Shown here piece after piece: positions 29,184 to 39,201 of a stretch of 64,000 nucleotides of DNA. The notes under the pieces were generated by a model. It made no database searches. It saw only the letters and a list, made by a program, of their open reading frames with translations, and had not been told where the DNA came from. The translations under genes and the position numbers were made by a program. Every line of letters starts with the position of its first letter. The first letter of the stretch is position 1. The DNA is from Bradyrhizobium vignae (lineage in GTDB: Bacteria > Pseudomonadota > Alphaproteobacteria > Rhizobiales > Xanthobacteraceae): the NCBI RefSeq assembly GCF_004114425.1, contig NZ_RDQF01000001.1:284813-348812 (forward strand). The letters run 5' to 3'.

Positions 29184-30890
29184 TTACTTGTTCTCGCGGT
29201 TCTTGAGCGCGGTGCCCAGGATGTCGCCGAGCGTCGCACCCGAATCGGAAGAGCCGTACTGCGCGATGGCTTCCTTCTCTTCGGCGACTTCGAGCGCCTT
29301 GATCGACACCTGGACCTTGCGGGCCTTCTTGTCGAACTGGATCACGCGGGCATCGACCTTTTCGCCGACAGCGAAGCGTTCGGCGCGCTGGTCGTTGCGG
29401 TCACGCGCGAGCTCGGAGCGCTTGATGAAGGTGGTGAAGTCGGTACCGGCGATCTTCACCTCGATGCCGCTCTCCTTCACTTCGAGCACTTCGCAGGTCA
29501 CGACCGCGCCCTTCTTGACATCGCCCGGCTCGGCAAAGGGGTCGCCTTCGAGCTGCTTGATGCCGAGCGAGATGCGCTCCTTCTCGACGTCCACATCGAG
29601 CACCACGGCCTTCACCATGTCGCCCTTCTTGTAGTTGTCGATCACCTGCTCGCCCGGAAGCTTCCAGTCGAGGTCGGAGAGGTGGACCATGCCATCGACG
29701 TCGCCCTCGAGGCCCAGGAACAGACCGAACTCGGTCTTGTTCTTGACCTCGCCCTCGACCACCGAACCGGTCGGGTGCTTCTCGACGAAGACCTCCCAGG
29801 GGTTGCGCATGGTCTGCTTGAGGCCGAGCGAGATGCGGCGCTTGACGGAATCGACTTCCAGCACCTGCACGTCGACTTCCTGCGAGGTCGAGACGATCTT
29901 GCCGGGATGCATGTTCTTCTTGGTCCACGACATCTCGGAGACGTGGATCAGGCCTTCGATGCCCGGCTCGAGCTCGACGAACGCACCGTAGTCGGTAATG
30001 TTGGTGACGCGGCCGGTGAAGCGGGCACCCAGCGGGTACTTGGCTTCGATGCCCTGCCACGGGTCGTCCAGCAGCTGCTTCATGCCCAGCGAGATGCGGT
30101 GCGTCTCGTGGTTGATCTTGATGATCTTGACCTTCACGGTCTGGCCGATCGAGAGCACCTCGGTCGGATGGTTGACGCGGCGCCATGCGATGTCGGTGAC
30201 GTGCAGCAGGCCGTCGATGCCGCCGAGGTCAACGAACGCACCGTAATCGGTGATGTTCTTGACCACGCCGTCGATGACCTGACCCTCTTCGAGGTTCTGC
30301 ACCAGCTCCTGGCGCTGCTCGGCGCGGGTCTCTTCCAGCACCGTGCGGCGGGACACGACGATGTTGCCGCGGCGGCGGTCCATCTTGAGGATCTGGAACG
30401 GCTGCGAGTTGTTCATCAGCGGCGCAACGTCGCGGATCGGACGGATGTCGACCTGCGAGCGCGGCAGGAACGCCACGGCACCGTCGAGGTCGACGGTGAA
30501 GCCGCCCTTGACCTGGTTGAAGATGACGCCGTTGACCTTCTCGTTGTTCTGGAACGCCTTCTCGAGCTTGCCCCAGCTCTCTTCGCGACGCGCCTTGTCG
30601 CGCGACAGCACGGCTTCGCCGAGGGCGTTTTCGATGCGATCGAGGAACACTTCCACCTCGTCGCCGACCTTGAGGTCGCTCTCACGGCCGGGGCCCGAAA
30701 ATTCGCGCAAGGCAACGCGGCCCTCGGTCTTCAGGCCGACGTCGATGACGGCCATGTCCTTTTCAATTGCAACCACCTTGCCCTTGACGACGGAGCTTTC
30801 CTGCAGGTTGCCGCCTGCGAAGGACTCGTCGAGCATCGCGGCGAAATCGTCGCGCGAGGGGCTATAGGTATCAGCAGAAGTCGAAGCCAT
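29184..30890 (-). CDS. rpsA: 30S ribosomal protein S1
   Basis: 568 aa mRNA-binding ribosomal protein with six S1 OB-fold repeats, each visible as GxVxxITDYGAFVDL-type blocks (for example VVKNITDYGAFVDLGGIDGLLHVTDIAW and VTNITDYGAFVELEPGIEGLIHVSEMSW). The frame extends to 30968, but ATG 30890 (MASTSADTYSP) has GGAG 8 nt before it and is the likely start. A 269-nt leader separates it from cmk. No gene was seen in that leader; it may carry S1 autoregulation. Confidence 0.97.
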   Translation of the reverse strand: MASTSADTYSPSRDDFAAMLDESFAGGNLQESSVVKGKVVAIEKDMAVIDVGLKTEGRVALREFSGPGRESDLKVGDEVEVFLDRIENALGEAVLSRDKARREESWGKLEKAFQNNEKVNGVIFNQVKGGFTVDLDGAVAFLPRSQVDIRPIRDVAPLMNNSQPFQILKMDRRRGNIVVSRRTVLEETRAEQRQELVQNLEEGQVIDGVVKNITDYGAFVDLGGIDGLLHVTDIAWRRVNHPTEVLSIGQTVKVKIIKINHETHRISLGMKQLLDDPWQGIEAKYPLGARFTGRVTNITDYGAFVELEPGIEGLIHVSEMSWTKKNMHPGKIVSTSQEVDVQVLEVDSVKRRISLGLKQTMRNPWEVFVEKHPTGSVVEGEVKNKTEFGLFLGLEGDVDGMVHLSDLDWKLPGEQVIDNYKKGDMVKAVVLDVDVEKERISLGIKQLEGDPFAEPGDVKKGAVVTCEVLEVKESGIEVKIAGTDFTTFIKRSELARDRNDQRAERFAVGEKVDARVIQFDKKARKVQVSIKALEVAEEKEAIAQYGSSDSGATLGDILGTALKNRENK

Positions 30891-31159
30891 TTGTTCTCCA
30901 GTTGCGGATGTCTTGCCGGCCGTTGGGTTCATGGGCGCATCGCACACGCAGTGTCGGAAGGTCCGCAAAACCTTCGAGCGACCGCTCGCTGCTCCGGCTT
31001 TGCAGCGGAACAGCGGAGGCGGGCCGGCTGAGGCCCGCGCGTTCGATACGTGGAAATCTTTGTCCGGAGCCTGGATCGCGCCGGCCCCGAAACGAGGGGA
31101 CCGAAGATATCGACATCAAAGAGACGGGAGCGGGCGCTTCCTCCAATGACGGCTGCGGC

Positions 31160-31798
31160 TTAACCCCGCGACCGGCCCGCTCGGACGGCCTCGATAATGT
31201 CGATGGCGGCCCGGACGCCGCCTTCTATATCCAGTTGGGAGTTATCTAGCAAGTAAGCATCCGGGGCCGGTCTTAAAGGCGCAACCGGCCGGTTCTTGTC
31301 GCGTTCGTCGCGCTGGATGATGTCCGCGAGCACGGCCGCCTCATCGGCCTCTTCCCCCCTCGCCCTGGCCTCCATGGTCCGGCGATGGGCGCGGACCTTG
31401 GGATCGGCGACGACGAATATCTTCACGTCGGCATGGGGGCAGATCACGGTTCCAATGTCCCGGCCATCGAGCACGGCGCCGGGCGGATCGGCAGCGAATT
31501 GCCGCTGGAAATTGACCAGGACCTCGCGGACCCGCGAGATCGCCGAGACGATCGAGGCGCCCTCGCCGACCTTCTGGGTCTTCAGCACCGGATTGCCGAA
31601 CTTTTCGGGATCGAGCTCCAGCGCCGCCGCCACCGCCGCCGCTTCATCGCGGAGATCGTGACCGGACTGCATCAGCTCGTAAGCCACGGCGCGATAGATG
31701 ACCCCGGTATCGAGATGACGATAGCCGTAATGGTGGGCGAGGCGCTTGCCGAGCGTCCCCTTGCCCGAGGCTGCGGGCCCGTCGATGGCGATGATCAT
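31160..31798 (-). CDS. cmk: Cytidylate kinase
   Basis: Phosphorylates CMP/dCMP. 212 aa P-loop kinase: [48 protein letters not shown] and [25 protein letters not shown] lid/end region. It starts inside the aroA end (4-nt overlap), so aroA and cmk are coupled; cmk-rpsA adjacency is nearly universal in proteobacteria. Confidence 0.97.
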   Translation of the reverse strand: MIIAIDGPAASGKGTLGKRLAHHYGYRHLDTGVIYRAVAYELMQSGHDLRDEAAAVAAALELDPEKFGNPVLKTQKVGEGASIVSAISRVREVLVNFQRQFAADPPGAVLDGRDIGTVICPHADVKIFVVADPKVRAHRRTMEARARGEEADEAAVLADIIQRDERDKNRPVAPLRPAPDAYLLDNSQLDIEGGVRAAIDIIEAVRAGRSRG

Positions 31799-33132
31799 GA
31801 AAACTCGGCCCCTAGCGAACGCATCATCGGAATGAAGTCCGGGAAACTGGTGGCGATGAAGGCGGTGTCGTCGACGGTCACCGGCTGATCGGAGGCACAG
31901 CCCATCACCAGCGCGGACATCGCGATGCGATGGTCCATGTGGGTGGCGACAGTGCCGCCGCCGGGGACATGGCCGCGGCCCTCGACGATAAGATCGTCGC
32001 CGGAGACCCCGACCTTGACGCCGTTGACGCGGAGCATGGCGGCGGTGGCCTCCAGGCGGTCGGATTCCTTGACGCGCAGCTCCTGCAGGCCGCGCATGAT
32101 CGTCGTGCCTTCGGCGAAGGACGCCGCCACTGCCAGCACCAGATATTCGTCGATCATCGACGGCGCGCGCTCCGGCGGCACCTCGACGCCGCGCAGCTTT
32201 GACGCGCGCACGCGCAGGCGCGCCATCGGCTCGCCGGCATCGCCGCGCACTTCACGCTCCTCGATGAAGGCGCCCATTTCGCGTAGCGTCGTGAACAGGC
32301 CTGTGCGCAGCGGATTGGTCATGACGTCGGACAGCACGATGTCGGAGCCCTCGACGATCAGCGCCGCGACGATTGGGAAGGCGGCCGATGAGGGGTCGGC
32401 GGGCACGACGACATTGGCGCCATGCAGCTCGGGCTGACCCACCAGCGTGATGCGGCGGCCGTGCTGACCTTCCTGCACCGAGGTGATGTCCGCGCCAAAA
32501 TGCTTCAGCATCAGCTCGGTGTGGTCGCGGCTGGCCTCGGTCTCGATCACGGTCGTGGTGCCCGGCGCAGCCAGGCCTGCCAGCAGCACGGCCGACTTGA
32601 TCTGGGCGGAGGCGACCGGGGTCTTGTACGTGATCGGAAGCGGATCGCGCGCGCCCTGGAGGGTCAGCGGCAGACGCCCGCCCTCTCCGCCGGAGACGAC
32701 CTTCGCACCCATCTTTTCGAGCGGATCGAGGATCCGGCGCATGGGGCGGCTGCGCAGCGAGGCGTCGCCGTCGAACACCGCCGAGATCGGGCAGCCGGCA
32801 ACGGCGCCCATGACGAGGCGGCAGCCGGTGCCGGAGTTGCCGAAATCCAGCGGCGCCTTGGGCTGGGCAAATCCCCCGACTCCGACCCCGTTTACCTTCC
32901 AGGCGAAATCTCCGGTCCGTTCGACGCTGGCACCGAGTGCCTGCATGGATTTGGCGGTGTTGAGGACGTCCTCGCCCTCCAAGAGGCCCGAAATCCTGGT
33001 CTCGCCGACCGCGAGCGCACCCAGGATGAGGGCACGATGGGAGATCGACTTGTCGCCGGGCACCCGTACTTTCCCGGTCAGGGCACCGCTGGCGCGAGAC
33101 TGGAGCGGCCTCGGTTGGTCGGAATGGGTCAA
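31795..33132 (-). CDS. aroA: 3-phosphoshikimate 1-carboxyvinyltransferase (EPSP synthase)
   Basis: Shikimate pathway enzyme joining PEP to shikimate-3-phosphate. 445 aa: [16 protein letters not shown] near the N-terminus, [35 protein letters not shown], and [16 protein letters not shown]. The NSGTGCR block has Ala/Gly features like the class II enzymes of Agrobacterium (which are less glyphosate-sensitive), but this is by eye. First gene of the aroA-cmk-rpsA block and divergent from the TIGR02300 gene. Confidence 0.96.
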   Translation of the reverse strand: MTHSDQPRPLQSRASGALTGKVRVPGDKSISHRALILGALAVGETRISGLLEGEDVLNTAKSMQALGASVERTGDFAWKVNGVGVGGFAQPKAPLDFGNSGTGCRLVMGAVAGCPISAVFDGDASLRSRPMRRILDPLEKMGAKVVSGGEGGRLPLTLQGARDPLPITYKTPVASAQIKSAVLLAGLAAPGTTTVIETEASRDHTELMLKHFGADITSVQEGQHGRRITLVGQPELHGANVVVPADPSSAAFPIVAALIVEGSDIVLSDVMTNPLRTGLFTTLREMGAFIEEREVRGDAGEPMARLRVRASKLRGVEVPPERAPSMIDEYLVLAVAASFAEGTTIMRGLQELRVKESDRLEATAAMLRVNGVKVGVSGDDLIVEGRGHVPGGGTVATHMDHRIAMSALVMGCASDQPVTVDDTAFIATSFPDFIPMMRSLGAEFS

Positions 33133-33290
33133 GATTGTGTCCTTGAATAGGCCCTATGGGGCTGGGCGCACCTACCACATGGTCCGAGCCCCGTCACGAG
33201 CATGTCTTTCTCTCGTAATGCGCTATTGACAGCCGGCCGCCAACTAGCCAAGTGAAGCACCGCTTTTCAGACATTCCCAGGATTCCTGCC

Positions 33291-33695
33291 GTGGCCAAGT
33301 CCGAACTCGGAACCAAACGTATTTGCCCGACCACGGGCAAGAAGTTCTATGACCTCAACAAGAATCCGGTGATCTCGCCCTACACCGGCGAGGTGGTGCC
33401 GATTGCGCCGATTGCGCCCGCGCGCGCACGGGGCGGCGATACCCGCAACATGGCCCAGGACACCGCGCCGGAGCCGGCCGAGGCCGAGGAGTTGGTCTCG
33501 CTCGAGGAGGCCGATGCCGAGGAGAGCACCGGCAAGGTCAAGGCTGTCGTGCCCGAATCCGAGGACGATATCGAGGTCGATGAGACCCTCGACGACGACG
33601 ATGACGATGATTCGACCTTCATTGCCGACGAGGAAGAGGGCGATGAGGACGTGACAGACATCATTGGTGATGTCGGAGGTGATGAAGAGACTTGA
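33291..33695 (+). CDS. TIGR02300 family acidic protein (FYDLN motif)
   Basis: 134 aa from GTG 33291; an ATG at 33252 would add a segment that does not fit the family. Residues 1-45 have SELGTKRICPTTGKKFYDLNKNPVISPYTGE, a short two-strand motif with a single Cys, then a very acidic tail rich in Asp/Glu with a run of Asp near residue 102. Family of unknown function, restricted to Alphaproteobacteria and usually divergent from aroA as here. A TTGACA at 33226-33231 is a possible -35 box. Confidence 0.85.
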   Translation: MAKSELGTKRICPTTGKKFYDLNKNPVISPYTGEVVPIAPIAPARARGGDTRNMAQDTAPEPAEAEELVSLEEADAEESTGKVKAVVPESEDDIEVDETLDDDDDDDSTFIADEEEGDEDVTDIIGDVGGDEET

Positions 33696-33791
33696 GATCA
33701 GCCCTGATCTGTGAAAAAGGGTGCACCGCGCGAGTCGCCAAGGGCTCGCCGGTCCGGGGGATCAACCAGGTTCACCCCGGTTAAGGACTAA

Positions 33792-33867
<76 letters not shown>

Positions 33868-34060
33868 GCCTTCGCTGGCTTCGCCGGCTTCGGCTCGGCA
33901 AGCCCTATCGTAGCGAGGGCTGCCGCGGCGTAGCCCGAAGAGCGAAGCCGGGCTTTATTCGCAAGCCTTCAGTTCGCGAGCTTCGGCTCCGCAAGCGCTT
34001 CATGGCGAAGCCAGGCTTTTGCAGGACAAAAGCGGGTGTAAGCTCTCCTCGACAACTGAG
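33868..34060. repeat. Low-complexity repeat tract between tRNA-Ala and the GIY-YIG gene
   Basis: Rich in short repeated units such as cttcgctggcttcgccggc, gcttcggctc and gcgaagcc in both orientations, so it can fold into several hairpins. No gene. Comparable tracts sit after tRNA genes in related genomes, from memory. Confidence 0.5.
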
Positions 34061-34069
34061 GAGTGTGCC

Positions 34070-34306
34070 GTGAAGTACGTCTACATCCTTGAGAGCCTTA
34101 ATTCCCTTCATTTCCACGTCGGGATCACCGATGATCTGCGCGCCCGACTGACAAAGCACAATGCTGGCGAGGTGCCTCACACCTCGAAGTATGGGCCTTG
34201 GCGTCTCAAGACTTACATCGCGTTTAGCAACGAGAAGCAGGCCATCGCATTCGAGAAGCACCTGAAGTCGGCACCCGGCCGCGCCTTCGCCAAGAAGCGC
34301 CTCTAA
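34070..34306 (+). CDS. Small GIY-YIG domain endonuclease-like protein
   Basis: 78 aa from GTG 34070 (MKYVYILESLNSLHFHVGITDDLRARLTKHNAG); upstream residues in the frame belong to the repeat tract. GIY corresponds to VYI and YIG to HVG, followed by the conserved Arg (LRARL) and the late Glu (EKQAIAFEKHLKS). Single-domain UPF0213-like proteins of this type have no settled role. Its place directly behind a tRNA gene suggests a mobile or repeat-linked nature. Confidence 0.8.
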   Translation: MKYVYILESLNSLHFHVGITDDLRARLTKHNAGEVPHTSKYGPWRLKTYIAFSNEKQAIAFEKHLKSAPGRAFAKKRL

Positions 34307-34309
34307 CCC

Positions 34310-34771
34310 CTAATCCCCGATCACCGCATTCAGCCGATCGCGCAGCGCGACGATCTCGTCTTTCATGGCGACCAGCTCCGGCACCGAGCAGTCCGTCGCC
34401 GCCAGAATCGACTGCGGCACGCTGCGCGCCTTCTCCCTCAGCGCATGGCCCTGCGGCGTCAGCGCGATCAGCACCTGACGCTCGTCCTCGCTCGAGCGGG
34501 TGCGCTTGACGAGATGGGCGGCCTCGAGCCGCTTGAGCAGCGGCGTCAGCGTGCCCGAATCCAGGAACAGCTTCTCGCCGATCTCCTTGACCGGCACGTC
34601 GTCGCGCTCCCACAGCACCAGCATCACCAGATATTGCGGGTAGGTCAGGCCGAGCCGGTCGAGCAGCGGCTTGTAGACGCGGTTGAAGGCGTGCGCGGCG
34701 GAATAGACCGCGAAGCAGATCTGGTTGTCGAGCCGCAGCGGCGCGTCCGCTGCCGATGGTTTCCGGGCCAT
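34310..34771 (-). CDS. ohrR: MarR-family organic peroxide sensor OhrR
   Basis: 153 aa from ATG 34771 ([16 protein letters not shown]). OhrR hallmark [12 protein letters not shown] carries the peroxidatic Cys near residue 22; winged helix with [47 protein letters not shown] second Cys (ATDCSVPE) near residue 127 fits the 2-Cys type, which forms an intersubunit disulfide. Divergent from ohr with three operator-like boxes between them. Convergent end with the GIY-YIG gene, 3 bp apart. Confidence 0.93.
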   Translation of the reverse strand: MARKPSAADAPLRLDNQICFAVYSAAHAFNRVYKPLLDRLGLTYPQYLVMLVLWERDDVPVKEIGEKLFLDSGTLTPLLKRLEAAHLVKRTRSSEDERQVLIALTPQGHALREKARSVPQSILAATDCSVPELVAMKDEIVALRDRLNAVIGD

Positions 34772-34821
34772 GGGAATCTCATGAGGATAGCCCCATTGTG
34801 GGACCGCGCGGCACGACATTC

Positions 34822-34885
34822 AATTGCGAACAATTAAATGTGAGGCCTGACAATTTCAATTGCACACAATCTAATTGCCTGCAAT
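34822..34885. promoter_or_regulatory. Three OhrR-box-like sites in the ohrR-ohr intergenic region
   Basis: Three copies of ATTG-N4-CAAT: AATTG-CGAA-CAATT (34822-34835), AATTG-CACA-CAAT (34858-34870) and AATTG-CCTG-CAAT (34873-34885). The centres of the last two are 15 bp apart; the first is 36 bp away. AT-rich palindromes of this kind are the usual OhrR targets. Binding is inferred from motif and position. Confidence 0.75.
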
Positions 34886-34927
34886 AAAAGATCGCACCCC
34901 AACCCGGAAAGACCCGAGGAGACGAAA

Positions 34928-35353
34928 ATGTCCGTGAACGTCCTCTACAAGACCAGCGCCAAGGCGACCGGCGGCCGCGACGGCCATGCCGCCACCCTCG
35001 ACGGCGCGCTCGACGTCAAGCTCACCACGCCGAAGGAGCTCGGCGGCGGGGGCGGCGCCGGCAACAATCCCGAGCAGCTGTTCGCTGCCGGCTATGCCGC
35101 CTGTTTCATCGGCGCGATGAAATTCGTGGCCTCGCAGGGCGGCCCCAAGGTTCCCGCCGACGCCTCCGTCACCTCGACCGTCGGCATCGGCCCGCGCTCC
35201 GAAGGCGGCTTCGGCCTCGACATCGATCTCGCCGTCTCGCTGCCGGGCCTTGCCCGCGCGGAGGCCGAGGCGCTGGTCGCGAAAGCGCACCAGGTGTGCC
35301 CGTACTCCAATGCCACGCGCGGCAATGTCGACGTTCGCCTGACGGTCGTCTGA
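34928..35353 (+). CDS. ohr: Organic hydroperoxide resistance protein Ohr
   Basis: Thiol-dependent lipid/organic hydroperoxide reductase, about 141 aa. Two catalytic cysteines in the family context: [13 protein letters not shown] and [18 protein letters not shown]. Glycine-rich [20 protein letters not shown] loop precedes the first. A GAGGAG Shine-Dalgarno lies upstream of the ATG. Paired with the divergent OhrR sensor, so likely induced by organic peroxides. Confidence 0.96.
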   Translation: MSVNVLYKTSAKATGGRDGHAATLDGALDVKLTTPKELGGGGGAGNNPEQLFAAGYAACFIGAMKFVASQGGPKVPADASVTSTVGIGPRSEGGFGLDIDLAVSLPGLARAEAEALVAKAHQVCPYSNATRGNVDVRLTVV

Positions 35354-35368
35354 TCGAAAGGGCGGATG

Positions 35369-35397
35369 GGCTGGCCCGGGATCCCCTCGGGCCGGCC
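35369..35397 (+). terminator. GC-rich stem-loop after ohr
   Basis: ggctggcccg pairs with cgggccggcc (one mismatch) around ggatcccct, 16 nt after the ohr stop. No T tract, so it is a hairpin of possible terminator role only. Confidence 0.4.
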
Positions 35398-35528
35398 GCT
35401 TCCGTTGATTTCCCACATCGCGGGATTGCGCGGCGGCGGTGCATGCGGCCCTACGTGCGGCGCCATTGCGGGCGCAAAAAAACCTCGCTAGGCCTGTGAT
35501 CAAACGTCGATACAGGAGAAGCGAAGGC

Positions 35529-36731
35529 ATGACTGAAGCGGCAACGGGTGCCATGAGCGGACTGCGCGTCATCGATCTCACGCGCGTGCTCGGAGGTCCC
35601 TACTGCACCCAGATCCTCGCCGACCACGGCGCCGACGTCATCAAGGTCGAGCCGCCCGCGGGCGACGAGGTGCGCGAATGGGGCCCTCCCTTCCATGAGG
35701 AAGACGCGGCCTATTTCGTCGGCATCAACCGCAACAAGCGCTCGATCGGCCTCGACCTCGCCTCCGAGGGCGGCCGCGTCGTGCTGCTGAAGATGCTGGA
35801 GACGGCCGACGTCCTGATCGAGAATTTCAAGCCGGGCACACTGGAGAAATGGGGCATCGGCAACGAGGTGTTGCGCGAAAGATTTCCGCGCCTCGTGCAT
35901 TGCCGGATCTGCGGCTTCGGTGCCGACGGCCCGCGTGGCGGCAATCCGGGCTATGACGCCATCGTCCAGGCCATGACCGGCATGATCGCGGCGACCGGAT
36001 CGCCCGAGAGCGGGCCGATGCGGATCGGCGTGCCCTTGGTCGACATCACCACGGGACTTTATGCGGCGATCGGCATCCTGATGGCGCTGTCGGAGCGGCA
36101 GCGTTCGGGCAAGGGCCAGTTCCTGGAGACGACGCTGTACGAGACCGGGCTTGCCATCATGCATCCGCACACCGCGAATTATTTCATGCATGGCAAGCCG
36201 CCTGGTCTCACCGGCAACGAGCATCCCAACCTCGTGCCTTACGCGATCTTCCCTACCAAGACCGACGACATCTTCATCGGCGTCGGCAATGACGGCACCT
36301 TCCGCAAGCTGGCGAAAGAGATCGGCAAACCCGAGCTCGGCACCGACCCGCGCTTTGCCCGCAACAAGGACCGCATCGCCAATCGCGAGGCGCTGCGCGC
36401 CGAGCTTGCCGCAGTGTTCAGTCAGCACGAGGCCGAGCCGCTGTGCAATCGCCTGCTCGCGGCCGGCCTGCCCGCAGGTCCGGTGCAGAAGATCGATCAG
36501 GCGTTGACGAATCCGCACACGATCTACCGCGGCGATATCATCGAGAAGGACTGGTACAAGGGCGTGGCCTCGCCGATCCGGCTCGACCGCAGCAAGCCGA
36601 GCCTGCGGCGCGTGCCGCCGAAATTCAGCCAGCACGCCGCGGAGGTGCTGGGTGAGTTCGGCTACTCCAGGGCCGAGATCGACGCGATGGTCGAGAAGGG
36701 CACCGTTTGCGGTCCCGAGCGCAAGCGCTAG
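35529..36731 (+). CDS. CaiB/BaiF family CoA transferase (class III)
   Basis: 400 aa from ATG 35529 (MTEAATGAMSGLRVIDLTRVLGGPYCTQ), with aggag upstream. Family blocks: ADHGADVIKVEPPAGDEVR, NRNKRSIGLDL, VLIENFKPGTLEKWG, and the catalytic Asp in GYDAIVQAMTGMIAATG. Transfers CoA between carboxylic acids; the substrate pair cannot be read from sequence. It stands alone between ohr and the ugp operon, with no acyl-CoA ligase or dehydrogenase neighbour to suggest a pathway. Confidence 0.88.
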   Translation: MTEAATGAMSGLRVIDLTRVLGGPYCTQILADHGADVIKVEPPAGDEVREWGPPFHEEDAAYFVGINRNKRSIGLDLASEGGRVVLLKMLETADVLIENFKPGTLEKWGIGNEVLRERFPRLVHCRICGFGADGPRGGNPGYDAIVQAMTGMIAATGSPESGPMRIGVPLVDITTGLYAAIGILMALSERQRSGKGQFLETTLYETGLAIMHPHTANYFMHGKPPGLTGNEHPNLVPYAIFPTKTDDIFIGVGNDGTFRKLAKEIGKPELGTDPRFARNKDRIANREALRAELAAVFSQHEAEPLCNRLLAAGLPAGPVQKIDQALTNPHTIYRGDIIEKDWYKGVASPIRLDRSKPSLRRVPPKFSQHAAEVLGEFGYSRAEIDAMVEKGTVCGPERKR

Positions 36732-36879
36732 CGACCACCTCCTCCGTCAACGAATGATGCCGCAGTGCGGCGCGGGCACGATAATGCACCGCGAACGGAC
36801 GAGGCTGCCCGATCCGTCTTCGCCTATTTGACGACTTCCCATTTGGCAGCGCTTGCTGCTTTCGTTTCTCCCGCTTACA

Positions 36880-36897
36880 CAGTCATGTGAACGTCAT
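36880..36897 (+). promoter_or_regulatory. PHO-box-like direct repeat upstream of ugpB
   Basis: CAGTCAT-GTGA-ACGTCAT: two 7-mers with an 11-bp period, matching the PhoB target CTGTCAT-N4-CTGTCAT at 6/7 and 5/7. It lies 55 bp before the ugpB ATG. ugp belongs to the phosphate regulon in E. coli and rhizobia, which supports the reading. Confidence 0.6.
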
Positions 36898-36951
36898 ATG
36901 GCGCTGCTAGCGCAAGCGCTTCTTTAGTGACGGGCAAGGGAGGTTTTCTTG

Positions 36952-38268
36952 ATGGCTCTTCGACATATTGGCGCGGCTGCTGCTGTTGCACTCACGGTTG
37001 GTCTCGGCTCCTCGCCGGCACTCGCCGTGACCGAAATCCAGTGGTGGCACGCGATGACCGGCGCCAACAACGACGTCATCGTCAAGCTCGCCAACGATTT
37101 CAACGCCGCGCAGAGCGACTACAAGGTGATCCCGACCTACAAGGGCAACTACGCCGACACGATGAACGCCGGCATCGCCGCGTTCCGCGCCGGCAACGCG
37201 CCGCACATCATGCAGGTGTTCGAGGTCGGCACCGCCACCATGATGGCCGCGACCGGCGCCGTGAAGCCGGTGTACAAGCTGATGGCCGAGACCGGCGAGA
37301 AGTTCGATCCGAAGGCCTATCTGCCCGCGATCACCGGCTATTACTCGACCTCGAAGGGCGAGATGCTGTCCTTCCCCTTCAACTCGTCGTCGACGGTGAT
37401 GTGGGTCAACCTCGATGAGCTGAAAAAGGCCAATGTCGCGATTCCGAAGACCTGGCCCGAAGTGTTCGACGCCGCCAAGAAGCTGAAGGCGGCCGGCCAC
37501 GCCACCTGCGGCTTTTCCAACTCCTGGGTCACCTGGGTCAATCTCGAGCAACTCTCCGCCTGGCACAACGTGCCGTTGTCGACGAAGGCCAACGGGCTCG
37601 ACGGCTTCGACACCGTGCTGGAGTTCAACGGACCTCTCCAGGTCAAGCATCTCGAAAACCTGGTCGAGCTCCAGAAGGACAAGACCTACGACTATGCCGG
37701 CCGCACCAACACCGGCGAGGGCCGCTTCACGTCGGGCGAATGCCCGCTCTACCTGACCTCGTCGGCGTTCTTCGGCAACGTCAAGGCGCAGGCCAAGTTC
37801 GCCTTCACCGCGGTGCCGATGCCCTATTATCCCGACGTCAAGGGCGCGCCGCAGAACTCGATCATCGGCGGTGCCTCGCTCTGGGTGATGGGCGGCAAGT
37901 CGGCTGACGAATACAAGGGCGTCGCAAAATTCCTGACCTTCCTCTCGGATACCGATCGCCAGGTCTACATCCACAAGGCTTCGGGCTATCTGCCGATCAC
38001 CAAGGCGGCGTATGAGAAGGCGAAGGCGGAAGGCTTCTACAAGGACCAGCCGTATCTGGAGACGCCGCTGCTCGAGCTGACCAACAAGGAGCCGACCGAG
38101 AATTCGCGCGGCCTGCGCCTCGGCAACATGGTGCAGCTCCGTGACGTCTGGGCGGAAGAGATCGAGCAGGCGCTGGCGGGCAAGAAGACCGCCAAGCAGG
38201 CGCTGGATGCGGCCGTCGAGCGCGGCAACACCATGCTGCGCCAGTTCGAAAAGACCGCCGTGAAGTAA
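36952..38268 (+). CDS. ugpB: sn-glycerol-3-phosphate ABC transporter, substrate-binding protein UgpB
   Basis: 438 aa periplasmic binding protein. ATG 36952 with gggagg 8 nt before it; a TTG one codon upstream is ignored. Signal peptide of about 26 residues ends at SSPALA-VTEIQWWHAMTG. The WWHAM...N start, APHIMQVFEVGTATMM and FNSSSTVMWVN blocks are typical of UgpB. First gene of ugpBAEC; a PHO-box-like repeat upstream suggests induction under phosphate starvation. No ugpQ phosphodiesterase follows. Confidence 0.93.
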   Translation: MALRHIGAAAAVALTVGLGSSPALAVTEIQWWHAMTGANNDVIVKLANDFNAAQSDYKVIPTYKGNYADTMNAGIAAFRAGNAPHIMQVFEVGTATMMAATGAVKPVYKLMAETGEKFDPKAYLPAITGYYSTSKGEMLSFPFNSSSTVMWVNLDELKKANVAIPKTWPEVFDAAKKLKAAGHATCGFSNSWVTWVNLEQLSAWHNVPLSTKANGLDGFDTVLEFNGPLQVKHLENLVELQKDKTYDYAGRTNTGEGRFTSGECPLYLTSSAFFGNVKAQAKFAFTAVPMPYYPDVKGAPQNSIIGGASLWVMGGKSADEYKGVAKFLTFLSDTDRQVYIHKASGYLPITKAAYEKAKAEGFYKDQPYLETPLLELTNKEPTENSRGLRLGNMVQLRDVWAEEIEQALAGKKTAKQALDAAVERGNTMLRQFEKTAVK

Positions 38269-38319
38269 GGCGACGAGCGGCAGGCCGGTCAACCCGGCCT
38301 GCCGCCCCCCGCGGGCATC

Positions 38320-39201
38320 ATGCAAAAGCAAGCCATTTTCCAATCCAAGCTATTGCCTTATGCGCTGGTTGCGCCGCAGCTCGCGATCGTCCTGATTTTC
38401 TTCTACTGGCCGGCCTTGCAGGCGCTGATCCAGTCCTTCCTGCTCCAGGACGCCTTCGGCCTGTCGAGCAGCTTCGTCTGGTTCGACAACTATCTCGAGC
38501 TGTTCAGGGAGCGCGCCTATTTCGAGGCGATCGTCCGCACCTTCTTCTTCTCGTTCGCCATCGCGGTGTCGTCGCTGTCGTTTGCGCTGCTGCTCGCCGT
38601 GATGGCGGACAAGCCGCTGCGCGGCTCGCTGCTCTACCGGACGCTGCTGATCTGGCCCTATGCGGTGGCGCCGCCGGTCGTCGGCGTGCTCTGGATCTTC
38701 ATGCTGCATCCCTCGCTCGGCGTGCTCTCGCGGTATTTGCGCGCCCTCGGCATCGACTGGAATCCGCTGCTCGACGGCGACCAGGCCGCAGCGCTGATCA
38801 TCCTCGCCGCCGCCTGGAAGCAGATCTCCTACAACTTCCTGTTCTTCCTCGCCGGCCTGCAGAGCATCCCGAGAAGCGTGCTCGAGGCTGCCGCGATCGA
38901 CGGCGCGCGCCCGATGCGCAGGTTCTGGACCGTGACCTTCCCGCTGCTGTCGCCGACCATCTTCTTCCTCTTGGTCGTCAACATCGTCTACGCCTTCTTC
39001 GACACGTTCGGCATCATCGACACCATGACCCGCGGCGGTCCCGGCAAGTCGACGGAAACGCTGGTCTACAAGGTCTATTCCGACGGCCTGCTCGGCGGCA
39101 ATCTCGGCAGCTCGGCGGCGCAGTCGGTGATCCTGATGATCATGGTGATCGTGCTGACGGGCATCCAGTTCCGCTTCGTCGAACGCAAGGTGACCTACTG
39201 A
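38320..39201 (+). CDS. ugpA: sn-glycerol-3-phosphate ABC transporter permease UgpA
   Basis: 293 aa with six predicted membrane helices (first: [25 protein letters not shown]). The EAA loop that contacts the ATPase is seen in the [23 protein letters not shown] block. Ends in TGATG, the UgpE start overlapping the stop by 1 nt. Its gap from ugpB is 51 nt. Confidence 0.94.
   Translation: MQKQAIFQSKLLPYALVAPQLAIVLIFFYWPALQALIQSFLLQDAFGLSSSFVWFDNYLELFRERAYFEAIVRTFFFSFAIAVSSLSFALLLAVMADKPLRGSLLYRTLLIWPYAVAPPVVGVLWIFMLHPSLGVLSRYLRALGIDWNPLLDGDQAAALIILAAAWKQISYNFLFFLAGLQSIPRSVLEAAAIDGARPMRRFWTVTFPLLSPTIFFLLVVNIVYAFFDTFGIIDTMTRGGPGKSTETLVYKVYSDGLLGGNLGSSAAQSVILMIMVIVLTGIQFRFVERKVTY

Noticed and set aside
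29682..31031. 449-aa plus-strand ORF opposite rpsA
   Set aside because: Antisense of S1 repeats; the repetitive look is inherited from rpsA.
33382..33664. Ser-rich minus ORF opposite the TIGR02300 gene
   Set aside because: Mirror of the acidic Asp/Glu codons; not a real gene.
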